Shown here one piece after another: positions 1-5,375 of a DNA stretch of 6,385 nucleotides (position 1 is its first letter; each line of letters begins with the position of its first letter). The stretch comes from Desulfobulbaceae bacterium (GTDB lineage Bacteria > Desulfobacterota > Desulfobulbia > Desulfobulbales > SURF-16), in the NCBI GenBank assembly GCA_024763115.1, contig JANTGB010000136.1, positions 1 through 6,385 of the forward strand, in the 5' to 3' direction. The notes beneath the pieces were generated by a model, which saw only the letters and a program-made list of their open reading frames with translations, was not told where the DNA came from and did no database searches. A program made the position numbers and the translations under genes.

Positions 1-147
1 GTTCACCTGGGCACAAAATTTACGATAACCTTCAGTCCTGTAAGTGTTTACCAGTGCCTTAGATTCGTTCGTTTGGGACTTCGAAGCATACTTGTGCCAT
101 TCGAGAAGGCCCAAACGGGCGAAGATGAGGTGCTGGTGAACGCTTAC
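1..147 (+). mobile_element. Miniature inverted-repeat element, IS66-like ends, 5' tip cut by window edge
   Basis: This is a non-coding element. Its right end (135-147, GGTGAACGCTTAC) is the inverted counterpart of the left end seen in the sister copy at 6290 (GTAACCGTTCACC, 12 of 13 complementary). The window starts six bases inside that left end, so the full element would be about 153 bp. Bases 16-90 are identical to 6311-6385, and bases 1-15 differ at three positions. Bases 40-147 also form a long imperfect hairpin: arm 40-85 pairs with 100-147 around a 14-base loop, and several mismatches are G-T pairs that would remain paired as G-U in RNA. No protein is encoded, so a transposase would have to act in trans. 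IS66-family elements are known for GTAA termini and 8-bp duplications; the left flank is missing, so no duplication can be checked here. The mobile repeat is well supported, the family assignment less so. Confidence 0.7.
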
Positions 148-149
148 AC

Positions 150-367
150 TTAACGCAAGTAAGGCACACCTTGTGGGAGTCCATGTTGATGCATGTCTTA
201 ATTCGCAGGAAAGGCACCAACAATCGGTGCCCCTGCCCCTACGGCTCTGCAGTGTAACCCTCAATCCTCGGCGCTCAAGCGCCGAGATACCCAATGCAGA
301 GCACTTCCTGATACGTTATACTACGGAAATGATCTAGCAAGGGACATCTTGTGGTTACTTGCGTTAA
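150..367. other. Fold-rich block bounded by a perfect 13-bp inverted repeat; unidentified structured RNA or second miniature element
   Basis: Bases 150-162 (TTAACGCAAGTAA) are the exact reverse complement of 355-367. Inside lie a two-step stem (205-209 with 232-236, then 213-218 with 226-231), a perfect 8-bp stem 244-251 with 295-302, and nested within it a perfect 8-bp stem 267-274 with 279-286 closed by a TCAA loop. Such a nested, multi-branched arrangement suits a structured RNA or a DNA-hairpin mobile element better than ordinary intergenic sequence. The block starts two bases after the miniature element at 1-147. If the outer TTAA is a target duplication, the rest could be an independent element with CGCAAGTAA ends. 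There is no coding potential. I do not recognise the family; an IscB-type omega RNA, a retron-like RNA and an intron fragment were considered, but none can be shown. Confidence 0.5.
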
Positions 368-525
368 CCGGATAGCCCCTTTCCATATTTTGTCAGCGTA
401 CCATTCTTTCTGTAATTTGGATTTGACTGGGGAGATGAATCTGAAATAAATTAAAAAAGGTGGGTCATTAAATTTATGAAAAATTGGTCGCCATGCCAAG
501 GACAACCGGTAGGGAGATATGTGGA
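368..525. other. Intergenic stretch downstream of tpiA, nothing recognised
   Basis: This 158-base stretch lies beyond the tpiA stop codon and before the fold-rich block. It is AT-rich in the middle (about 410-480). On the minus strand it includes a T run (near 455-460) that is not preceded by a clear GC-rich hairpin, so I do not call a terminator. No trace of a transposase, IscB or reverse transcriptase gene is visible that would explain the repeats to the left. Confidence 0.5.
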
Positions 526-1218
526 CTATCCCAGGGAGGCCGCTGCGCAGATAAATGCAAATTCCTCCGGATCCAAGCTCGCTGAACCTGCCATTACCCC
601 GGCCACACCGGGAATTTCAAGATAATCTACAACATTACCCTTATTGATTGAACCTCCATAAAGAATTGGTTTTCCAGAAGAAATCGTTTGAATTTCCTTT
701 ATTGCCTCTCTTGTTTTTTCGATAGTCTGAGGAATATCAATACCAATCGCCTCAACAGGGCCATAGCCTATAATAAGGTCCTCATTGCCCTCTTCATTTA
801 GGGCAGCTATCTGAGATCTTGCGTAAGGCAGATCAACGCAGAGTACAGGCTTGATGTCGGCAGCTAAAGCTTCACTGACTTTATTGGCAATATCATGGTT
901 GGTTTCATGGAAATAACGTCGCCGCTCAGAATGACCAAGGATTGCATAGGTGACCAGTCCTCTTAACATTTCAGCTGGAGTTTCCCCTGTATAAGATCCA
1001 AGAGGAAATGACGAAAGATCCTGGCTTGCCAATGCTATACAACACTCACGATCTGCAGTTAATTTTTGCCGCAATGCCGGGAGACATAAAGTCGAGGGTG
1101 CAATTATAACTTCCACCTGCGGGTGGGGATTATATAGTTGCCGGAATTTTTCAATCCATGTTTCCGCATCGGACAAGGTTTTGTGAGCTTTCCAGTTCGC
1201 CAGCACATATTTTGTCAT
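526..1218 (-). CDS. tpiA: Triosephosphate isomerase family protein, divergent, catalytic Glu position is Gly
   Basis: By family this is the cytoplasmic enzyme interconverting dihydroxyacetone phosphate and glyceraldehyde 3-phosphate in glycolysis and gluconeogenesis. At 230 residues it is shorter than the usual ~250 of bacterial TPI; the missing part is mainly around helix 5 (after residue 128). Visible landmarks are NWK (8-10) with the substrate Asn and Lys, GHSERR (95-100) with the catalytic His96, the phosphate-binding YGGSIN (187-192), and GSASLDPEEF near the C terminus. The loop-6 segment, normally YEPVWAIGTG, reads YGPVEAIGID (152-161). The general-base Glu is therefore Gly153, and the Trp position is Glu156. 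The codons read TAT GGC CCT GTT GAG, so this is not a translation slip. The start ATG lies one base after the stop of an upstream 53-codon ORF, suggesting coupled translation; only a weak GGA stands upstream. The fold assignment is secure, but ordinary TPI activity is uncertain. Confidence 0.88.
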   Translation of the reverse strand: MTKYVLANWKAHKTLSDAETWIEKFRQLYNPHPQVEVIIAPSTLCLPALRQKLTADRECCIALASQDLSSFPLGSYTGETPAEMLRGLVTYAILGHSERRRYFHETNHDIANKVSEALAADIKPVLCVDLPYARSQIAALNEEGNEDLIIGYGPVEAIGIDIPQTIEKTREAIKEIQTISSGKPILYGGSINKGNVVDYLEIPGVAGVMAGSASLDPEEFAFICAAASLG

Positions 1219-1219
1219 A

Positions 1220-1381
1220 TTAATTTTTATTTCCGTTGATATCTACCTGGTTAACTTCTCCTGTATCCCGGTCAAGCAAGCACTCCATTTTGAACATGGG
1301 TTGTTTAGCAAAATAAGCAAAAACCGGGCAGGGCGTATCTCGTTGATTTCGGCACGAAAGAAAACTACGTCGGAACAACAT
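1220..1381 (-). CDS. Possible small cysteine-containing protein, 53 aa, upstream of tpiA
   Basis: An ATG-started frame of 53 codons ends in TAA one base before the tpiA ATG. The product begins MLFRRSFLSC and contains Cys at 10, 18 and 34, an aromatic stretch CPVFAYFAKQPMFKMECLL (18-36) and a polar tail ending NGNKN. The composition looks protein-like, and the junction with tpiA resembles translational coupling. Against it, no good Shine-Dalgarno sequence precedes the ATG, and the frame is short enough to occur by chance. I do not recognise a family. If real, it would be co-transcribed with tpiA, and the real start could also be an internal ATG (codon 29 or 32). Confidence 0.4.
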   Translation of the reverse strand: MLFRRSFLSCRNQRDTPCPVFAYFAKQPMFKMECLLDRDTGEVNQVDINGNKN

Positions 1382-1404
1382 CTAATGCTATGTAAGACAG
1401 ACTT

Positions 1405-1530
1405 GTCGCGTGCAGATAAAGTGCAGCTGAACAGTTACTAACCTGGATCCGAAGCATCAAGAAAACTCGTTACACTGCGGGAACAGCGTACGGAGGAGAG
1501 GAAGTCCGCCGGCAGCCGACAAACAGGCTC
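1405..1530 (+). mobile_element. Possible 5' remnant of a group II intron (domain I)
   Basis: On the plus strand, GTCGCGTGCAGATAAAGTG (1405-1423) followed by GGGAACAGCGTACGG (1479-1493) resembles, in order and rough spacing, the start of domain I in group II introns such as the lactococcal Ll.LtrB intron (GTGCGCCCAGATAGGGTG, then GGGAACAGAGCACGG; comparison from memory). An AACCTGGATCCGAAGC stretch between them fits the same region. No domain V hairpin and no intron-encoded reverse transcriptase is present, so this could only be a truncated, immobile relic. It lies between two minus-strand genes and runs opposite to them. The 3' boundary is a guess. The exact GTGYG start is not perfect, so the call is tentative. 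Confidence 0.33.
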
Positions 1531-1532
1531 AA

Positions 1533-1982
1533 TCAGGGCCAGACAAGAGATTTATGAATCCATCCCTTGGTTCCGTCGTCATGGGATACCTGAAGCCATT
1601 CACCATCCTTTTTCCCCGGCTTGAAGACAACGCCGTACAGAGCGGAGGCAACAATCTCATAGTTTTTTCCAGGCCCCATCCGTAAATTAGCTTTCTTTAC
1701 CTTGACGATAACGGTTTTTTTGGTGGAAAGCAGTTTTGAATAAATCCAGCCGGTATCTCCTTCAAAATCCTGAGTCTTCGCCCATTCGCCCTGACGTTTG
1801 ACAATCTTTAGAGGAAAATCTTTAAAAACTTCCCAATATATTTCATCTTTGGTGCTGGGGCCTGAGCGAATATTAACTCCATCTTTAGTTACACTGCGAT
1901 ATTCCGCTGCTGAAACGCTTGAAGTGAAAAAAAACAGGGTAAGACAGGAAAGGATCAGACAGGGTATAATTTTAATTTTCAT
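1533..1982 (-). CDS. Secreted protein with two bacterial SH3 domains
   Basis: The 149-residue product starts with a Sec signal peptide: basic MKIK, a hydrophobic core at about 5-20, and a likely cleavage near SVSA-AEY (22-28). The mature part is almost entirely two SH3_3-type domains. The first (about 28-86) has the VNIRSGPS motif at 36-43 and closes with GWIYSKLL at 78-85. The second (about 91-148) has ANLRMGPG at 98-105 and closes with GWIHKSLV at 140-147. Bacterial SH3 domains of this type usually bind cell-wall peptides or act as periplasmic adaptors. With no enzymatic domain attached, this protein is probably a periplasmic or envelope-binding factor, but the ligand is unknown. A GGAG sequence lies 11 bases before the ATG. 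The gene is separated from tlyA by a miniature transposable element, so it may be transcribed on its own. Confidence 0.88.
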   Translation of the reverse strand: MKIKIIPCLILSCLTLFFFTSSVSAAEYRSVTKDGVNIRSGPSTKDEIYWEVFKDFPLKIVKRQGEWAKTQDFEGDTGWIYSKLLSTKKTVIVKVKKANLRMGPGKNYEIVASALYGVVFKPGKKDGEWLQVSHDDGTKGWIHKSLVWP

Positions 1983-2001
1983 CAGCTTGTTTTCTCCATT
2001 A

Positions 2002-2029
2002 TTATTAATGAAATACGCTATTAATTCAA
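2002..2029 (-). promoter_or_regulatory. Possible promoter of the SH3-domain gene
   Basis: On the minus strand, TTGAAT (2029-2024) and TAATAA (2007-2002) are separated by 16 bases and lie about 20 bases upstream of the SH3 gene start. The -35 box directly abuts the target-site duplication of the miniature element, so the insertion replaced everything upstream of this promoter. The boxes are imperfect and the region is AT-rich, so this is a weak prediction. Confidence 0.25.
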
Positions 2030-2037
2030 ATTCAGGG
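2030..2037. repeat. Target-site duplication, left copy
   Basis: ATTCAGGG directly precedes the miniature element and is repeated exactly after it at 2197-2204. Matching flanks of exactly 8 bp show that the intervening 159 bp was inserted by transposition. Confidence 0.8.
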
Positions 2038-2196
2038 GTAACTGCTCACAGGGCACCGCATATTTCCGCCATCAGCCCTATTTACGTATAACTAATACGC
2101 GGCACCGGTCTGATGACAAAAATCTACGGCACCCTATAACCAGTTACAAATATCGAGATTTACCATCATTAGGGGCTTACCCCCATGAGTAGTTAC
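2038..2196. mobile_element. Complete 159-bp miniature transposable element with 8-bp target duplication (IS66-like)
   Basis: The left end GTAACTGCTCACAGGG (from 2038) matches, inverted, the right end that reads CCCCCATGAGTAGTTAC (to 2196); the first 11 bases pair at 10 positions. The element is flanked by a perfect direct repeat, ATTCAGGG, at 2030-2037 and 2197-2204. That is an 8-bp target-site duplication, which, with GTAA termini, is the hallmark of IS66-family transposition. The left end also resembles the elements at both window edges: GTAAC, then YGYTCAC, then GGCAC, an ATTT-CG stretch and TCAG-CCT at similar spacing. The three therefore look like diverged members of one family in the same orientation. 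No transposase is encoded, so movement must have been in trans. It separates the tlyA operon from the SH3 gene. Confidence 0.8.
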
Positions 2197-2204
2197 ATTC
2201 AGGG
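2197..2204. repeat. Target-site duplication, right copy
   Basis: ATTCAGGG directly follows the miniature element and is identical to 2030-2037. Removing one copy plus the element restores the presumed pre-insertion spacer between tlyA and the SH3 gene. Confidence 0.8.
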
Positions 2205-2210
2205 CTACTA

Positions 2211-2227
2211 TAATTCCTGAGGAATTA
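2211..2227 (-). terminator. Weak hairpin downstream of tlyA, possible terminator
   Basis: A perfect 7-bp stem (TAATTCC / GGAATTA) with a TGA/TCA triloop lies 11 bases beyond the tlyA stop. It is AT-rich and not followed by a T run on the minus strand, so it is a poor intrinsic terminator. It may instead stabilise the 3' end of the operon transcript. Confidence 0.25.
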
Positions 2228-2237
2228 ATTAAGAATA

Positions 2238-2993
2238 TCATCTACTTTTTTTCAAGTCAATTTTTTCACCAGTCAAATAAATCAAAAATTCCTTATTACC
2301 CTTAGGGCCCAGTATGGGCGAGGGAGTTACTCCCTGGCCGGCCAGGCCAAGAGTCTCGGCGAAATTAATTATTTTAGCAATTACTTCCTGATGTAAATCA
2401 GGATCCTTGACCACTCCGCCCCTGCCCACCTTGCCCCTGCCCACTTCAAACTGTGGTTTTATCAGGGCCAGAATGGCTATTTTATTGGAAAAAAAGGCGG
2501 GTAGAGGCGGGAGCAACAGGACAAGGGAGATAAAGGCTGCGTCAATAACCGCCAGGTTAAGGGGCTGATTAATATCACCGGGTTGCAGGTTACGGGCATT
2601 AGTTCGTTCCATGACCACAACCCGTTTGTCCTGCCTGAGCTTCCAGGCAAGCTGGCCATAGCCCACATCAACCGCGTAAACTTTTGCTGCGCCATGCTGA
2701 AGCAGACAGTCGGTAAAGCCGCCGGTCGAGGCGCCGATATCAGCACAAACCCAACCGGTGGGATTGATATTAAAAAAATCCAGGCCCTTTTCCAGCTTGA
2801 GCCCACCTCGACTGACATATCTGCATCTGTCCTTGATCTTAATCAGGCTGTCAACCGGAAACGTGGTTCCGGCCTTATCGGCAAGCCGGTCATTTACCGT
2901 GACCTCACCGGCGGCAATCAGGGCCTGGGCCTTTTGTCTTGAGGTTGTCAACCCTTTGGCTAACAGCAATTTGTCTAGTCTGATTTTTTGCAA
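2238..2993 (-). CDS. tlyA: TlyA family rRNA (cytidine-2'-O)-methyltransferase, hemolysin A homologue
   Basis: The 251-residue product has the TlyA two-domain layout. An N-terminal S4 RNA-binding domain spans about 3-62 (RLDKLLLAKGLTTSRQKAQ, then the YVSRGG linker at 59-64). An FtsJ/RrmJ-like SAM-dependent methyltransferase domain follows, with motif I ADIGASTGGFTDCLL at 84-98. Likely catalytic residues of the K-D-K-E type are K66, D151 (in DAAFISL), K179 (in LIKPQFE) and E235 (in KEFLIY). The family 2'-O-methylates cytidines in 16S and/or 23S rRNA; in mycobacteria this affects capreomycin sensitivity. The name 'hemolysin' is historical. The start codon is TTG, chosen because it gives the conserved MxKxRLDKLL beginning, has GGA about 8 bases upstream, and no ATG lies nearby. 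It follows glmM by 26 bases and is the last gene of the block. Confidence 0.93.
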   Translation of the reverse strand: MQKIRLDKLLLAKGLTTSRQKAQALIAAGEVTVNDRLADKAGTTFPVDSLIKIKDRCRYVSRGGLKLEKGLDFFNINPTGWVCADIGASTGGFTDCLLQHGAAKVYAVDVGYGQLAWKLRQDKRVVVMERTNARNLQPGDINQPLNLAVIDAAFISLVLLLPPLPAFFSNKIAILALIKPQFEVGRGKVGRGGVVKDPDLHQEVIAKIINFAETLGLAGQGVTPSPILGPKGNKEFLIYLTGEKIDLKKSR

Positions 2994-3019
2994 TGATTTT
3001 CCGGTGTTAGCTCTTGTGG

Positions 3020-4369
3020 TCAGACATCGGCCCGGCTGATTAATTCACATAACTCGCCGGCCATGGTGTCAATGGTATCATAATCCTTGCCCTCGATCAT
3101 TACCCGGACAACCGGTTCCGTGCCGGAATGACGAACCAGAATCCTACCGTCTTTCCCCAGTTTATCTTCCATGCTTTTCACTGTCCGATTAAATTGGGGA
3201 ACAAGGTCAAGATCCATTTTTTTTGCGGTGCGGACATTTTTCAGTACCTGGGGCAGCGATTCCATAATCGCTGCCAGTTCGGAAACGGTTTTTTTCTTTT
3301 TAATCATCACCGACATGAGCTGGAGCGCGGCGAGAATCCCGTCGCCGGTGGTATTATGTTCTAGAAAAATAAGGTGACCGGACTGTTCACCGCCAAAGGA
3401 GTATTTTTTTCGCCGCATCTCCTCGACAACATAGCGATCACCCACCTGGGTTCTTACCAGTTTCCCACCAATTTTTTTCATGGCTATGTCCAGGCCCATA
3501 TTGCTCATTACTGTAGCCACCAGGGTCTTTTTCTTTAATTGTCGGCGGGACATGAGGTCGGCAGCGCAAATCGCCATCAGGTGATCCCCATCCAAAATCC
3601 TGCCGTTCTCATCTGAGACAATCAGCCGGTCGCCGTCACCGTCAAGGGCTATGCCGAGATCAGCCCCGAGTAATTTCACCTTTTCAGCCATTACCTCGGG
3701 ATGAAGAGCGCCGCATTCATGGTTGATATTCTTGCCGTCCGGCTCAACTCCGATTGCCGTAACCCTGGCGCCAAGCTCGGCAAAGACGTGAGGGGCCACG
3801 CTATAAGTGGCGCCGTTGGCGCAGTCCAGGACAATATGAAAATCATCCAGGGTGTATTTTTTAGGAAAGGTATGTTTTAAAAAGACAATATAGCGACCTT
3901 TGGCGTCATCCAGCCTGGCCGCCTTGCCTACTTCTGCGGCAGTAGGTCTAAGCGCCGCCATTTTCTGAGAAAAAATCAGATCCTCAATATCCGCCTCAAG
4001 TTCATCCGGCAACTTGAACCCATCCCTGGAAAAAATTTTAATACCGTTATCCTGAAAAGGGTTGTGAGAGGCAGAGATCACCACTCCGGCATCTGCCCTC
4101 ATTCCCGTAGTAATAAAGGCAATTCCCGGAGTAGGCAGGGGGCCGGAAAGCAGGACGTCAACTCCCATGGAGCAAATACCTGCGGCCAGGGCATTTTCAA
4201 TCATATAGCCTGAAATCCTGGTATCCTTGCCGATTACAATGCGGTGACCGTGTTTATGGTTTTTAACCAGAAAGGCTATGCCCCGACCGATCTGCATGGC
4301 TATTTCCGTAGTCATGGGATAGATGTTGGCAACACCGCGAACACCGTCGGTTCCAAAAAGTCTTCTCAT
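3020..4369 (-). CDS. glmM: Phosphoglucosamine mutase GlmM
   Basis: GlmM converts glucosamine 6-phosphate to glucosamine 1-phosphate in the cytoplasm, the step before GlmU makes UDP-GlcNAc for peptidoglycan and LPS. The 449-residue length is normal for the family. All four alpha-D-phosphohexomutase landmarks are present: the phosphoserine loop ISASHNP with Ser101, the metal-binding loop DGDGDR (243-248), the sugar-recognition loop GEQSGH (327-332), and the phosphate-binding loop RHSGTEP (413-419). The N terminus RRLFGTDGVRG is typical of GlmM rather than of phosphoglucomutases. The gene starts 4 bases after the cdaR stop, with AAAGG inside the end of cdaR as the likely ribosome site. In other bacteria the c-di-AMP cyclase CdaA binds and is inhibited by GlmM, so the gene order suggests the same link here. 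It appears intact. Confidence 0.97.
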   Translation of the reverse strand: MRRLFGTDGVRGVANIYPMTTEIAMQIGRGIAFLVKNHKHGHRIVIGKDTRISGYMIENALAAGICSMGVDVLLSGPLPTPGIAFITTGMRADAGVVISASHNPFQDNGIKIFSRDGFKLPDELEADIEDLIFSQKMAALRPTAAEVGKAARLDDAKGRYIVFLKHTFPKKYTLDDFHIVLDCANGATYSVAPHVFAELGARVTAIGVEPDGKNINHECGALHPEVMAEKVKLLGADLGIALDGDGDRLIVSDENGRILDGDHLMAICAADLMSRRQLKKKTLVATVMSNMGLDIAMKKIGGKLVRTQVGDRYVVEEMRRKKYSFGGEQSGHLIFLEHNTTGDGILAALQLMSVMIKKKKTVSELAAIMESLPQVLKNVRTAKKMDLDLVPQFNRTVKSMEDKLGKDGRILVRHSGTEPVVRVMIEGKDYDTIDTMAGELCELISRADV

Positions 4370-4373
4370 AATT

Positions 4374-5375
4374 TTATTTACCTTTTATTTTCTGTTCAGG
4401 CTGTTTTGTCACGGCCATAAGTTCGACAATTATCATTTCCGGCTTAATCGCCTTGATTGTCACCGCTCTGGTTGGTGTGACTTTGACTTTAAGTTTGTGG
4501 GTGCCGGGAGGCAGAGCTCCGGCATTAACAACCGCCTCGAAAAACGTCTTGAGTTTTTCCTTGTCGTTAGCCAGGCTATAAGGGACAATTGCTTGAACCA
4601 TAAGTTTTTCCGGTTTAAGGTGGAAAGCAATATTGGGGTTTGTATGATTTAAATGTATAGGGATATCGTTAATTATCTTTTCAACCAGCTTTTCATTAAT
4701 GGTTATATTAGCCGTAACAATCGGATCGCCGATCAGGGCGGCAATATCATCATCAAGGTTTAAGCCGACATTTATGATGGTGGATTTGGTTAGAAAACTG
4801 AGATCAATAGGATTAGTAGTAAGCAGATTCTGGTCCTCAAGGATTTTTTGAGGGCCGGTAACAGTAATGGCCGGCGGCTCCAGCACGATTGAGGTAACAG
4901 TATAGCCCTCCGGCATATTCCCGCTGGTTGTCGCCTTTATCCGCAGGGATTTGCTGATCAGTTTATCAAGCAGAAGAATTACATGGGTTGGCTGGACCCG
5001 CATTATCCTGACTCCACGGGGAAATGACATGGAATCAGTGTCATTTTTAACTACCCTGGTACCAGGCAGGGCATCAGAAAGATCAACCGATCTGGTGATT
5101 GTCCTGCGGTCAAGGCTTTTTATCAGGCTGCGGGGGCCGTTAACCGTTACCTCAAGCTCTCTTTTAAACTGGTTGGCTATTACCAGATCTTCCGGCAGAT
5201 TGACTATTTCCAGGGGCACGAAGATTGTTCTGTCAATCTTATCCTCGCCAACGACAAAATACCAGAGAAACAGGGCAAAGCAGAGGGAAATCAGCTTCAG
5301 AATAAGATTTTTCGGCCACTTCCAGCCCGGTTTTTTTATTATGGGGGCTGTTTGCTTTTCAGGAGTTTTTTCCAT
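4374..5375 (-). CDS. cdaR: YbbR-domain protein CdaR, regulator of the c-di-AMP cyclase
   Basis: The 333-residue product has a short cytoplasmic N terminus rich in Lys and Pro (1-21) and one transmembrane helix (about 22-42, NLILKLISLCFALFLWYFVV). An extracytoplasmic part of three YbbR-like repeats follows, at about 50-137, 139-227 and 232-320. Each repeat opens with a beta strand of the type FVPLEIVNLPEDL or LRIKATTSGNMPEGY and closes with a PxxVxVxL-type strand. CdaR proteins bind CdaA in the membrane and modulate c-di-AMP synthesis, possibly sensing the envelope. Firmicute versions often have more repeats, so three is on the short side but a normal variation. The start ATG lies inside the end of cdaA with a 17-base overlap, which implies translational coupling. 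The identification rests on both the domain pattern and the neighbours. Confidence 0.92.
   Translation of the reverse strand: MEKTPEKQTAPIIKKPGWKWPKNLILKLISLCFALFLWYFVVGEDKIDRTIFVPLEIVNLPEDLVIANQFKRELEVTVNGPRSLIKSLDRRTITRSVDLSDALPGTRVVKNDTDSMSFPRGVRIMRVQPTHVILLLDKLISKSLRIKATTSGNMPEGYTVTSIVLEPPAITVTGPQKILEDQNLLTTNPIDLSFLTKSTIINVGLNLDDDIAALIGDPIVTANITINEKLVEKIINDIPIHLNHTNPNIAFHLKPEKLMVQAIVPYSLANDKEKLKTFFEAVVNAGALPPGTHKLKVKVTPTRAVTIKAIKPEMIIVELMAVTKQPEQKIKGK

Noticed and set aside
150..367. Retron msr-msd RNA
   Set aside because: The 13-bp inverted repeat could mimic a1/a2, but there is no reverse transcriptase nearby and the internal stems do not show the usual msr/msd layout.
148..369. Integron attC site
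   Set aside because: ACTTAAC and GTTAACC resemble the R'' and R' boxes, but the second does not fit GTTRRRY, the length is far above that of usual attC sites, and no integrase or cassette is present.
1..370. IscB-associated omega RNA (HEARO) or TnpB-type RNA
   Set aside because: The fold richness and mobile setting fit, but I could not match it to a known omega RNA from memory, and no IscB or TnpB gene or relic follows. The inverted GTAAC ends explain 1-147 better.
275..505. A 76-codon minus-strand frame beginning with TTG
   Set aside because: It overlaps the fold-rich block, has no ribosome site, and the product resembles no known protein.
1491..1510. RNase P RNA-like motif (GAGGAAGTCC)
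   Set aside because: Only a short similarity; there is no room for the remainder of the RNA before the SH3 gene, and the group II intron reading fits more bases.
2051..2140. Three GGCACC motifs spaced irregularly, considered as an iteron or CRISPR-like array
   Set aside because: The copies are six bases long, irregularly spaced and inside the miniature element; there is no repeat-spacer structure.
2583..2942. Plus-strand open frame opposite tlyA
   Set aside because: It is antisense to a gene with clear S4 and methyltransferase motifs and shows no protein features of its own.
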